A stretch of DNA of 64,000 nucleotides from an uncultured Pelagibacteraceae bacterium (lineage in GTDB: Bacteria; Pseudomonadota; Alphaproteobacteria; Pelagibacterales; Pelagibacteraceae): positions 62,001 to 126,000 of the forward strand of contig CACJRL010000001.1 in NCBI GenBank assembly GCA_902595815.1, written 5' to 3'. Position numbers and translations under genes: made by a program. The notes under the pieces were generated by a model. The model worked only from the letters and a program-made list of their open reading frames with translations, was not told where the DNA came from and did no database searches. Shown here in pieces: positions 17,967 to 26,742 of this stretch (positions within the stretch are counted from its first letter, which is position 1; every line of letters starts with the position of its first letter).

Positions 17967-18626
17967 ATGAAAAATATACAAATTTCCCCTTCAATACTTT
18001 CGGCAGATTTTAGTCAATTAGGTAAGGAGATTAAAAAATTAGAGGACGGTGGCGCAGATTTAATCCATGTTGATGTAATGGATGGACATTTTGTTCCCAA
18101 TATAACAATTGGGCCCCCGGTGATAAAAACACTTAGGAGCTATACAAAATTACCTTTTGATGTACATTTAATGATCTCACCAGTTCATAAATATATTAAA
18201 AATTTTGCTGAAGCGGGATCTGATATAATAACAATTCACCCTGAAGCAACTGATAATTTAATTGAGTCAATTCAACTTATAAAGCAATTAAAGAAAAAAG
18301 TAGGAATATCTTTAAATCCAAATACGAAAATAAATATCATAGAAAAACTTTTAAAGGATATTGATTTAGTTTTAATCATGAGTGTACATCCAGGGTTTGG
18401 TGGCCAGAAATTTATGCCAGAGGTAATCGAAAAAATTAAAAAGCTTCATCAAATAAAAAAAGATAATAAATTAAACTTTGATATTGAGGTTGATGGTGGA
18501 ATTAATTTTTCTAATTCAAGAGAAGTTATATCAGCAGGAGCAAATATATTGGTTTCAGGAACAACTATATTTAATGAAAATAATGGTGATATTAAAAAAA
18601 ATATAGAAATGCTAAGATCGATGTAA
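17967..18626 (+). CDS. rpe: Ribulose-phosphate 3-epimerase
   Basis: Rpe interconverts ribulose-5-phosphate and xylulose-5-phosphate in the pentose phosphate pathway. The 219 residues have the TIM-barrel family blocks: ISPSILSADFSQLG (N-terminal Ser), HVDVMDGHFVPNITIGPPVI (metal ligands Asp/His), LPFDVHLMI, ITIHPEA, VLIMSVHPGFGGQKFMPEV and EVDGGINFSN. One base separates it from the heparinase-like gene, and that gene overlaps purH, so the three look like one operon. Confidence 0.96.
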   Translation: MKNIQISPSILSADFSQLGKEIKKLEDGGADLIHVDVMDGHFVPNITIGPPVIKTLRSYTKLPFDVHLMISPVHKYIKNFAEAGSDIITIHPEATDNLIESIQLIKQLKKKVGISLNPNTKINIIEKLLKDIDLVLIMSVHPGFGGQKFMPEVIEKIKKLHQIKKDNKLNFDIEVDGGINFSNSREVISAGANILVSGTTIFNENNGDIKKNIEMLRSM

Positions 18627-18627
18627 G

Positions 18628-20253
18628 ATGTATTCAAAAAATTCTTTATCTTTTATAAATGAATTTTTTAAAACATCAAAAAATCAAATAAGAAAATTAT
18701 ACTTAAAATCAAATTTTTATAATAAAAAAATTTCAAAAATTGAAATAAGTAATATTACATATAGACCAAGTCTAAGCATTCTGAGTTGCTTAGTTAAATA
18801 TGATAAAAAAAAAATTAAAGTTGAGGAATTAGATAAAGATAATATTTGGGAAAATAAATTATTAAGTGGGTATAACTTATATAAACTTAATAATTTTTAT
18901 TGGTTGTTTAGTATCGATTTAAAATCTTCTCCAAATATTACACAATCAATAATTATTAAATGGATTGAAAAAAATCGAAATTACAATTCATTAACATGGC
19001 AAATAGATGTTTTATCAAAGAGAATAATATCTTGGATTGCAAACTCTAAATTATCTTACGATGAAAGTGATACTAAATATAAGAATAAATTTAATTTTTC
19101 TGTAAACAAACAAATTAACCATTTAATAAATGAAATAAGCAAATCTCAATCTGTTAATGATAAATTATTAGGATGTACTGCAATAATAATCACAGGATTA
19201 TCATACGAAAATGAGAAATTTTTAAATTATGGATTAGAATTACTAAGAAAAATTATTATCAATTCTTTTGACGATGAGTATTTTCCAAAAACTAGAAGTA
19301 TTAGACAATTAAATTTTTATTTAAAATATTTTGTTCTTGTTAGAGAAATATTAAAGGAGTCTTTTAATGATATTCCTGAATACCTCGATGAAATAATTTT
19401 CTATCTAGGAAAATCTTATTCTGTTTTTTCTAAAATCGAACAAAGTTTACTATTCAATGGGAATCATCAAAATGATTTAAAGGAATTTAATAAATATCTT
19501 TCACTTTATAAATATAAGTTTGAAAACTCAAATAATGAAGTAGGAGGATATGCCATTTTAAAAAACAAAAATTGTATTCTTGCAATGGATGTTGGAAATT
19601 CACCCCAAAAAGCTTTTTCACATAACTATCAAAGTGGAGCTCTTTCATTTGAATTCTTCTACAAAGATAAAAAACTTATTTCAAATTCTGGTTACTTTCA
19701 GGATTATAAAAATAAATTAAATCTAATTTCAAAATCTACTGCTGCTCATTCAGCACTCATAATTGATAATCATTCAAGTTGTTCATTTAGAAACAATGGA
19801 AACTATAAAACATTGGAAAACGGTTTGAAAATTAGTGATAAAAATATTGTTAATGAAAAAAACTATTGGTTAATCAAAGCATCTCATAATGGTTTTTTAA
19901 AAAAATTTGGAATTTTATATGAAAGATCTTTAGAATATTTCGTTGAAAAAAATAAATTGATAGGAACCGATAAAATAATTTCAAAAAACAAGTTAGAAAC
20001 AAAAAAATATGATATCAGATTTCATATGGAACCAGGTATTAAATTAACAAAAACTCTAGATAACAAAACTATATTAATTGAAATTGAAAATTCTGGATGG
20101 AAATTTTCAACTAACTGCGAGATTATAAATATTGAATCAGGTATATATTTCGGTAATAAAAATGTAACTAGTGAAAACCAAAATATATGTTTATCAGGTA
20201 AAATAAAAGATATAACTCAGGAAATTAAATGGGCATTCGAAAAAATACAATAA
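18628..20253 (+). CDS. Heparinase II/III family protein
   Basis: A 541-residue protein like the heparinase II/III-family genes that sit beside rsmB or purH in many alphaproteobacteria. The N-terminal half is alpha-helical (toroid-like; WQIDVLSKRIISWIANSKLS). The C-terminal half is a beta-sandwich with NEVGGYAILKNKN, YQSGALSFEFFYKDKKLISNSG and KSTAAHSALIIDNHSS, the region that carries the family's His. No signal peptide is seen, unusual for a polysaccharide lyase but normal for this subgroup, so activity on a glycan is unproven. It overlaps purH by 25 bases. Confidence 0.78.
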   Translation: MYSKNSLSFINEFFKTSKNQIRKLYLKSNFYNKKISKIEISNITYRPSLSILSCLVKYDKKKIKVEELDKDNIWENKLLSGYNLYKLNNFYWLFSIDLKSSPNITQSIIIKWIEKNRNYNSLTWQIDVLSKRIISWIANSKLSYDESDTKYKNKFNFSVNKQINHLINEISKSQSVNDKLLGCTAIIITGLSYENEKFLNYGLELLRKIIINSFDDEYFPKTRSIRQLNFYLKYFVLVREILKESFNDIPEYLDEIIFYLGKSYSVFSKIEQSLLFNGNHQNDLKEFNKYLSLYKYKFENSNNEVGGYAILKNKNCILAMDVGNSPQKAFSHNYQSGALSFEFFYKDKKLISNSGYFQDYKNKLNLISKSTAAHSALIIDNHSSCSFRNNGNYKTLENGLKISDKNIVNEKNYWLIKASHNGFLKKFGILYERSLEYFVEKNKLIGTDKIISKNKLETKKYDIRFHMEPGIKLTKTLDNKTILIEIENSGWKFSTNCEIINIESGIYFGNKNVTSENQNICLSGKIKDITQEIKWAFEKIQ

Positions 20254-21788
20254 AAATTAAGACTGCTTTAATTTCATTGTCAGATAAATCCAATTTAAGG
20301 CCATTATTAAATTTACTAAAAAAATATAAAATCAAAATAATAAGCTCAGGTGGAACATACAAAAAAATTAAAAGTATGGGTTTTAAATGCTTAGAAGTAT
20401 CTAAATTTACAAATTCAAAAGAGATGCTTGATGGAAGAGTAAAAACATTACATCCAAAAATTCATTCTGGGATTTTGAATGTAAGGCAGAATAAAAAACA
20501 TCAAAAAGAAATGAAAATTAACAATTATGAAAATATAGATTTAGTTATTATAAATTTTTATCCGTTTGAAAAGGTTTTGTTAAGCAATTCTGACCACAAA
20601 AATATAATTGAAAATATAGATATTGGAGGACCAACAATGGTCAGATCAGCTGCAAAAAATTATAATGATGTAGTTATCCTCAGTAACACAAAACAGTATC
20701 AAGATTTAACTATTGAATTAAATAAAAATAAAGGTTCAACGAGTTTAAAATTTAGAGAAAAATTGGCTGAAGAAGCATTTATGGAAACAGCGTATTATGA
20801 ATCAAAAATTTTTAATTATTTTAATCAGAAGTCCAAAAACCTTTTTCCAATTAAGAATATTTTTTCTGGAAAATTAGTTGAGAAAACAAGATATGGGGAA
20901 AACCCTCATCAAAAAGGAGCAATATATTCACAAAATAATAATCAGGAAATTATTCAAATTAGTGGAAAACAACTAAGTTACAACAACTATAATGATCTTT
21001 ATTCTGCACTAAGTATATCTAAAACTTTACCAAAAAATAAGGGTGTAGCAATAATTAAGCATGCTAATCCCTGTGGAGTTTCCATTAATACAAGCAAAAT
21101 CAAATCTTTTAAAGAGGCTTTAGAAAGTGACCCAATTAGTGCCTATGGTGGCATTGTATCATGTAACTTTAAATTAAATATTAGTTTAGCTAAAGAGATT
21201 AATAAAATATTTTTCGAGGTAATAGTTGCAAATGGATTTGACGAAAAATCAGTCAAACTTTTAAAAAAGAAAAAAAACCTAAGACTAATTGATTCTAGTA
21301 AAGTAGAAAAAAATTTTAAATTTAATTTTATAAATAAATTTAATTCTATTTTAGTTCAAGATCCAGATACTCAACATTTTTCTAAGAAAGAATTTAAAAT
21401 TGTATCAAAACTAAAACCTACAAATAAAACTTTAAACAAACTTATTTTTGCATTTAATATATGCAGAAGTGTAAAATCGAATGCGATAGTCATTACAAAA
21501 GATTTCAAGACAATAGGCATAGGTTCTGGTCAACCAAGTAGGTTGGATAGTTGCAAAATAGCAATTAATAAAATGAAAAAGTTTCAGAAAATAAACGATA
21601 GTGATGAAATCTTAGCAGCTTCTGATGCGTTTTTCCCATTTGTGGATGGTATAGAAAAATTAGTGCAAGCAGGAATATCAGCAGTTATTCAACCTTCGGG
21701 TTCGAAAAATGATAAAGAAATTATTAAATTTGCTAACCAAACAAATACTATTTTAGTATTTTCCAAAACAAGACACTTTAATCACTAA
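20229..21788 (+). CDS. purH: Bifunctional AICAR transformylase / IMP cyclohydrolase
   Basis: PurH performs the last two steps of IMP synthesis, using 10-formyl-THF. The N-terminal IMP cyclohydrolase part shows ALISLSDKSN, ISSGGTYKKIK, GRVKTLHPKIHSGIL and NIDIGGPTMVRSAAKN. The transformylase part shows RYGENPHQKGA, AIIKHANPCGVS, SDPISAYGGIVS, QVQ-like GSGQPSRLDSCKIA and DAFFPFVDGIEKL, with PSGSKND near the end. The 519 residues are full length. The ATG lies inside the heparinase-like gene, 25 bases before its stop. The convergent pterin dehydratase starts at the next base after its stop, with no intergenic DNA. Confidence 0.97.
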   Translation: MGIRKNTIKIKTALISLSDKSNLRPLLNLLKKYKIKIISSGGTYKKIKSMGFKCLEVSKFTNSKEMLDGRVKTLHPKIHSGILNVRQNKKHQKEMKINNYENIDLVIINFYPFEKVLLSNSDHKNIIENIDIGGPTMVRSAAKNYNDVVILSNTKQYQDLTIELNKNKGSTSLKFREKLAEEAFMETAYYESKIFNYFNQKSKNLFPIKNIFSGKLVEKTRYGENPHQKGAIYSQNNNQEIIQISGKQLSYNNYNDLYSALSISKTLPKNKGVAIIKHANPCGVSINTSKIKSFKEALESDPISAYGGIVSCNFKLNISLAKEINKIFFEVIVANGFDEKSVKLLKKKKNLRLIDSSKVEKNFKFNFINKFNSILVQDPDTQHFSKKEFKIVSKLKPTNKTLNKLIFAFNICRSVKSNAIVITKDFKTIGIGSGQPSRLDSCKIAINKMKKFQKINDSDEILAASDAFFPFVDGIEKLVQAGISAVIQPSGSKNDKEIIKFANQTNTILVFSKTRHFNH

Positions 21789-22127
21789 TCAATTTATCTT
21801 ATCTATTTTAGCAGCTAAAATAAAATCACTCTCAGCAAGACCCTTAATTGCATGAGTAAATATTTTAATTCTTGCATAGCCCCATCCAAACCATAGATCA
21901 GGGTGATGTCCTTCTGTTTCAGCAATTTCTCCAACTTTATTCACAAATTCTTGACTTTGTAAAAAATCATCAAATTTAAAATTTTTTAATAAATGAAATC
22001 CATCGATTTTATCCTCTATAACTTCCCATCCATCAACTTGTTTTAAATATTTATGAATTTCTTCTGTGTTAAATGGTGGGATGTTACCTTCGCACGGGAT
22101 ACATTTTTTACTTGCTAAATCACTCAT
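21789..22127 (-). CDS. 4a-hydroxytetrahydrobiopterin (pterin-4a-carbinolamine) dehydratase
   Basis: A 112-residue PCD/DCoH family protein. Motifs are KCIPCEGNIPPF at the N-terminus (the CxxCxG variant common in bacteria) and the catalytic EGHHPDLWFGWGYARIKIFTHAIKGLAESDF, containing the HHP and THAIKGL signatures. The family regenerates quinonoid dihydropterin or has a moonlighting role in molybdopterin or folate metabolism. No aromatic amino acid hydroxylase is visible here, so its in vivo role is uncertain. It is followed by purH in convergent orientation, and the tRNA-Gly gene lies upstream on the same strand. Confidence 0.93.
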   Translation of the reverse strand: MSDLASKKCIPCEGNIPPFNTEEIHKYLKQVDGWEVIEDKIDGFHLLKNFKFDDFLQSQEFVNKVGEIAETEGHHPDLWFGWGYARIKIFTHAIKGLAESDFILAAKIDKIN

Positions 22128-22143
22128 AATATAATTCCTTTAA

Positions 22144-22218
22144 TGGAGCGGGCAATGGGACTTGAACCCACGACCTTCTCGTTGGCAACGAGACGCTCTA
22201 CCACTGAGCTATGCCCGC
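22144..22218 (-). tRNA. tRNA-Gly (anticodon GCC)
   Basis: The reverse complement folds as a cloverleaf: acceptor GCGGGCA / TGCCCGC, D-arm GCTC-AGTGGTA-GAGC, anticodon stem TCTCG-TTGCCAA-CGAGA with anticodon GCC, T-arm GTGGG-TTCAAGT-CCCAT, discriminator T and an encoded CCA. All stems are fully paired. It is the only tRNA found in the window and lies between the pterin dehydratase and the accessory TPR gene. Confidence 0.97.
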
Positions 22219-22305
22219 TTGTTAAAATATAATTATATTTAAGGGTTTTTTTATTTCAACAAATATTTATATAATTTAACAGGAGATAATAAAAATTAAA
22301 CTTAA

Positions 22306-23607
22306 GTGAACTCAGTAGACAAAAATTCTAAATTTGCCAATGTTATTAATGAAATCAAAAATAATAACTATAACAATGCATTAATATTATTATCTAAGAT
22401 TAATGCTGAACCAAATGAATTATATTTGGAAAAAAAATTATATGCTGCAATTTATTTCAAAAAGGAAGATTGGGTTAAATCTGTAGAATACTATTATAAA
22501 ATACTACAAATTGAAAATAAAGATTTAGTTGCATTGAATAATTTAGGAGTAGCATTATTCAAAATAGAAAAATTTAATGAGGCTATAAATATTTTCAAAA
22601 AATTGTTAAAAATTGAAAAGAAACCTCTTAATGTATACAGAAGTCTAGGTTTAACATTTAAAAATATTGGCAAATATGAGGAAGCAATATCAAATTTTTT
22701 GGAAGCACTAAATATTGATAAGAATAATAATTCTATTAAACAAGATTTAATAAATATTTGTAATTATCACATTCCAAATGAAACGAAGAATAACGATATA
22801 TTAAATTTAAATAAAAAAATTATAGATTTGAACAATAACTTAAATTTTAACAACTTAATTGATAGTAGATTTATAAAAGAGTTTGTTATTAAAAATTTTG
22901 ATTTATTAGATAAATTTAAAATAACATATGAAGAAAGTCAAATATTTAGAAGAAATCAAATTAATTTAAATTGTGATAGACATTTTAAAATTTTTAATAA
23001 ATTTCAAATTATACCCAAATATTGCTTTAACTGCTTTAAAGTTCAAATCAACTTAAAAAATGTTAAAGATTTAATTAAGTTATTTTTTGTATTTAATAAT
23101 ATAGAATTAAAAAATAATAATATTAGAAAATGTGTAACTGAGACTAGGGAAAATGTATCAGGAAATTATAAAGGTTATATTTTTTGCACGGGGTTACTGG
23201 ATGCGAAAGAAGTGTTAAAAATTATTTCAAATGAAATTAAAAAAACTAAACTTCTACCATTAAAAATTGATATTAAACATGGTTGCACAGAATTTTACAA
23301 TAAGTTTCCTGAATACAAAGAAATTAATTTAGATGGGGAACAAAATTTTAAATATTCAAAAGAATGGCAAATAATTGAAAATTCTTTTGACAGAAAATTA
23401 CCAGGAATTTTAGATCATGATAAAAAAGTTGTGGGTCCAACACATAATAAAATAAACTTATCTGATATTTTAATAATTAAAAACTGGTTAAAATATGCAA
23501 AACTTATTGGGGACAATACTTATCTTGATATCTGCAATAGAGATTTTGGACAAGATTTTTTAGATAAATTAATAAAAAATCAAATAAATTTTAGAAAGCA
23601 AAATTAG
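22306..23607 (+). CDS. TPR protein with unrecognised C-terminal domain
   Basis: A 433-residue protein starting with GTG, forced because a stop codon lies immediately upstream in frame. Residues about 10-150 form TPR-type repeats (ALNNLGVALFKIEKFNEAINIFKK, VYRSLGLTFKNIGKYEEAISNFLEAL). The C-terminal 280 residues match nothing I can name. They contain NQINLNCDRHFKIFN, PKYCFNCFKVQINLKN, CVTETRENVSGNYKGYIFCTGLLDAKEVL and IKHGCTEFYNKFPEYKEIN, with several Cys/His that could bind metal. An AGGAG lies about 20 bases upstream, far from the start. It is convergent with a TPR-sulfotransferase and sits next to tRNA-Gly, suggesting an accessory insertion. Function unknown. Confidence 0.72.
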   Translation: MNSVDKNSKFANVINEIKNNNYNNALILLSKINAEPNELYLEKKLYAAIYFKKEDWVKSVEYYYKILQIENKDLVALNNLGVALFKIEKFNEAINIFKKLLKIEKKPLNVYRSLGLTFKNIGKYEEAISNFLEALNIDKNNNSIKQDLINICNYHIPNETKNNDILNLNKKIIDLNNNLNFNNLIDSRFIKEFVIKNFDLLDKFKITYEESQIFRRNQINLNCDRHFKIFNKFQIIPKYCFNCFKVQINLKNVKDLIKLFFVFNNIELKNNNIRKCVTETRENVSGNYKGYIFCTGLLDAKEVLKIISNEIKKTKLLPLKIDIKHGCTEFYNKFPEYKEINLDGEQNFKYSKEWQIIENSFDRKLPGILDHDKKVVGPTHNKINLSDILIIKNWLKYAKLIGDNTYLDICNRDFGQDFLDKLIKNQINFRKQN

Positions 23608-23608
23608 T

Positions 23609-24919
23609 TTATTTTAACAAAAAGTAATATTGCTCATATTTTGATTGATTCTCTTTACTTATCTTTTTTCTAATTTGTGAAGAACTAAGAGTTTTTGTAA
23701 AAAGATCTGTTCTTTTGTAATACTCTAAAGAGCTCTTGTTCCATTTTAATTCACAAAAATTAAATATTTCTTTAGATAATTTTTCTGAATTAGATGTTAA
23801 TTTTTCTAAGCTAATATCCAATATTTTTTTTGGAAACTTTTTTCTAAAAAATGAAATGGTTTTATTATATTTATGAACATAGTCTTTTATTGTATTTAAA
23901 GAAAGTGTCCAAGATAATTCTGGCAACATTGAAAAATAGATAGAAAGAATTGAATCATTTAAATTTCTACTGGTATGAATAAACTTTGCTTTAGGAAATA
24001 TTTTAAGTATCACCTCAATATTAAATACATTTTCTAAAGATTTATCTAGAAATATTGCTTCATTATATATTTTGTATCTGTCTTGAAGTGACTTTTTTAA
24101 TAAAGATAAATCAATGATGTATTCAAAATTTTTTATATCAAAATTTTTATTAAAAATTTGATCTTTTATTTGATCAACAATTGCAATATTGAAAAAATTA
24201 CTTTCACCGTAAGTTTTAATTTTTTTTTCACTTGAAACTAATAAAGCCTCTATTAGTGTGGAACCTGATCTAGGGAGACCTATAATAAAAATTGGTTTGA
24301 TATTATTAAAAGATTTTTCGCTTTTAATAAATTTGATTTTATCATTAAAATTACCAATTATATTTTCATAGTAAAATTGAGATTGTTTATTATAAGATAA
24401 ATTAGAATTAAAAGATTGTTTGTGATAATTTTCAATAAATTTCAATTCTTTTTCTATATTTTTTTCTTTTTTTTTCTTCTTGGAAAGTAAAAAATTAATA
24501 ACACTTTTATCACTTAAATTAAGACTATTATTGTTATTTAAAATAAATTTCAAATAATCGAACTCTTTTTCAGTAAGTAAATCATTTGATAAATTAAATA
24601 GTCCATAGTAAGCAAGTATATAGTTTTTATTTAATTTAATAACTTTTTTAAAATATTGTTCCGAGTTTTTTTTATTTCCAATATTAAAATAAAGTATAGC
24701 TAAATTTATCAAACAGTTAATTGAATCTTTGTCATGATCTAAATATTTATTGTAGTAATTTAAGCTATTTTCGAAATCTTGTAATTCTGAATAAACTCTT
24801 CCAAGATAAAAAAAAATTTCTGGTTTATTCGGTTTTAGGGCTAATATAGTCTTAAAAAATTGAAGAGCTGCAAAGTATTTTTTTTGCCTTATGAAATTTT
24901 GTCCTGTTGTCAGTTTCAT
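23609..24919 (-). CDS. TPR-domain sulfotransferase
   Basis: A 436-residue fusion. N-terminal TPR repeats (about residues 5-110: FFYLGRVYSELQDFENSLNYYNKYL, CLINLAILYFNIGNKKNSEQYFKKVI) precede a sulfotransferase domain. That domain begins with the PAPS-binding loop PIFIIGLPRSGSTLIEALL (about residue 213) and carries the second nucleotide-binding segment KFIHTSRNLNDSILSIYFS. This architecture is common in marine bacteria and tyrosyl-protein-like sulfotransferases. The acceptor is unknown. I use the ATG at 24919 in place of the TTG one codon earlier. The TPR gene of unknown function converges on it with a 1-base gap. Confidence 0.87.
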   Translation of the reverse strand: MKLTTGQNFIRQKKYFAALQFFKTILALKPNKPEIFFYLGRVYSELQDFENSLNYYNKYLDHDKDSINCLINLAILYFNIGNKKNSEQYFKKVIKLNKNYILAYYGLFNLSNDLLTEKEFDYLKFILNNNNSLNLSDKSVINFLLSKKKKKEKNIEKELKFIENYHKQSFNSNLSYNKQSQFYYENIIGNFNDKIKFIKSEKSFNNIKPIFIIGLPRSGSTLIEALLVSSEKKIKTYGESNFFNIAIVDQIKDQIFNKNFDIKNFEYIIDLSLLKKSLQDRYKIYNEAIFLDKSLENVFNIEVILKIFPKAKFIHTSRNLNDSILSIYFSMLPELSWTLSLNTIKDYVHKYNKTISFFRKKFPKKILDISLEKLTSNSEKLSKEIFNFCELKWNKSSLEYYKRTDLFTKTLSSSQIRKKISKENQSKYEQYYFLLK

Positions 24920-24955
24920 CAAAATTAATATATTTGACAGAATAAATATTTAAAT

Positions 24956-25597
24956 ATGAATATACAAAATCTTCCAAAAACGATACCAGTTTTTCCACTT
25001 TCTAACTTTATAATGTTTCCTGGTACAACAGTACCATTGAATATATTTGAACCTCGATACCTACAAATGGTAAATGATAGTATGAAGAAACATAGAATGA
25101 TAGGTATGATACAACCAAAGAAAACTGGCATGATAAAAAAGCCAGACTTATATGATATTGGATGTATTGGTAAAATTACAAGTTTTAATGAAACAGAAGA
25201 TGGTAGAATTCTGATAATTTTAAACGGAATTTGCAGATTCAAAATTGATAAAGAGTTAGTTACAGATAAACTTTATAGAGAATGTGATGTTGGATATAAT
25301 AATTTTACAAATGATATTACAAAGACAAGCAACGAAGTGAATTTTTCCGACTTAAGCTTAATTATGCAGAACCTAAAAAAATTTTTTAAAAAACAGGGTT
25401 ATATTGTAAATCTTAAGGATTTAGAAAAGAAAGATCTTAGTCAAACTCTAAATGACCTTTCAATGGCATCTCCGTTCTCACTAGAAGAAAAGCAAATATT
25501 GCTTGAAAGTCTTGATATTAATATAAGAAAAGAAAAAATGGAGCAGATTTTAAACAATTATATTAAAGATGAATTCGAAAATAAAACTATTCAATAG
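24956..25597 (+). CDS. Lon substrate-binding domain protein
   Basis: A 213-residue stand-alone LON N-terminal domain protein (peptidase S16, substrate-binding region), with no ATPase or protease domain. It starts PKTIPVFPLSNFIMFPGTTVPLNIFEPRYLQMVNDSM and has DIGCIGKITSFNETEDGRILIILNGICRFKI and a helical C-terminal bundle (SPFSLEEKQILLESLD). Such proteins are widespread in alphaproteobacteria and of unknown function, possibly an adaptor for proteolysis or protein binding. It is divergent from the TPR-sulfotransferase (36-bp gap) and ends 1 base before the hydroxylase. Confidence 0.92.
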   Translation: MNIQNLPKTIPVFPLSNFIMFPGTTVPLNIFEPRYLQMVNDSMKKHRMIGMIQPKKTGMIKKPDLYDIGCIGKITSFNETEDGRILIILNGICRFKIDKELVTDKLYRECDVGYNNFTNDITKTSNEVNFSDLSLIMQNLKKFFKKQGYIVNLKDLEKKDLSQTLNDLSMASPFSLEEKQILLESLDINIRKEKMEQILNNYIKDEFENKTIQ

Positions 25598-25598
25598 G

Positions 25599-26681
25599 CT
25601 ATAAATTTAATCCTTTATCAGATAAAATATTGGAATATTCTTTGAAGACAGACTTTTTATTTAAAATTCTAAAGACAGGTTTTGAAATTGAATTTTTAAT
25701 TTTATTATCTAGTTTAAAAAATTCATAAATACCATCAATCGCTTTACCGTAAAGATAATTTAAATGTTTAGTTGAATTTTGGAAATCATCACCAACGGAA
25801 ATGTCAATCGGTAGACCTAACGATATTTTGTTTTCAACTATTTTTGAAATAATTTTAATATCTCTAATTGTCATATTAAAACCTTGCCCTGCTAGTGGAT
25901 GTATACGATGAATTAAATCACCAAAAGCAAGAATATTATTGTGTGTATAATTTCTAAGCATTTCAAATCCTAGACTGATTTTTTCAATCTCGGTTTTTTT
26001 TGTTAAAGAGTAAAAGGAATTATATTTTTCAAATATATCTAAGATTTTCTGATCACTCATTTTATTTCCTTTGCAGGAAAAAACGATTGAGGTTTGTTTA
26101 TTAGATAATGGAAGGAAAGCTAATGGTCCAAATTTTGTGAAGATTTGGATGGCTGTATTATTATTTTGTTTTTTGTGATTAATTAAAAATGTATATGCTT
26201 GACCTTTATAATCTTTTTTTATTTTGTTAGTAAAAAATTTTTTTGAGATAAAATTTTTATTTTCAGTGTTAAATACTAAATCATAATTTTTAACTTTTTT
26301 TATAATAGAAGGTTTAGATGTATCCGAATAAATTAATTTCACATGTTTTGACTTAATTATTTTTTTTAAAAATAATTCATACAATTTCGAATAATATGTT
26401 AAATTAAAAACTTCTCTATTAGTCTTATCAAAATTAATTATTTCTTTGGAAGGAGAATCCTCTGTAAAAATTTTTATTTCCTCACTTTTCCAAGAATTAA
26501 TTCTTGAATTTGCCAAAAGTTCTAAATAATCAAAATTTCCAGGTGAGATAGCTATTGTTCTATTTGTTTTTATTTTTTTTGTTTTTTTATTTAAATATAT
26601 GTCTACGCTGAGATTATTTTCAGTAAATACATTCGTAAGAATTAAATTTGTTAAATTTTGGCCTATAAGACAAATTTTCAT
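25599..26681 (-). CDS. UbiH/UbiF-like FAD-dependent hydroxylase with degenerate Rossmann motif
   Basis: A 360-residue flavin-dependent monooxygenase of the UbiH/UbiF/VisC group, which hydroxylates the ring of ubiquinone precursors. The second FAD motif is clear: ILAFGDLIHRIHPLAGQGFNMTIRDI (about residues 253-278). The N-terminal motif, usually GxGxxG, reads MKICLIGQNLTNLILT, with only the first Gly kept, and the DG motif reads YDLVFNTEN. It is thus strongly diverged, although the C-terminal FAD site is intact. A role in ubiquinone synthesis is inferred. It is divergent from ftsK (61-bp gap). Confidence 0.8.
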   Translation of the reverse strand: MKICLIGQNLTNLILTNVFTENNLSVDIYLNKKTKKIKTNRTIAISPGNFDYLELLANSRINSWKSEEIKIFTEDSPSKEIINFDKTNREVFNLTYYSKLYELFLKKIIKSKHVKLIYSDTSKPSIIKKVKNYDLVFNTENKNFISKKFFTNKIKKDYKGQAYTFLINHKKQNNNTAIQIFTKFGPLAFLPLSNKQTSIVFSCKGNKMSDQKILDIFEKYNSFYSLTKKTEIEKISLGFEMLRNYTHNNILAFGDLIHRIHPLAGQGFNMTIRDIKIISKIVENKISLGLPIDISVGDDFQNSTKHLNYLYGKAIDGIYEFFKLDNKIKNSISKPVFRILNKKSVFKEYSNILSDKGLNL

Positions 26682-26742
26682 AACAAAATAATTTTAACAA
26701 TAAAAATTAAGTGATACAAAGTGACAAATGCAGATTTGATTC

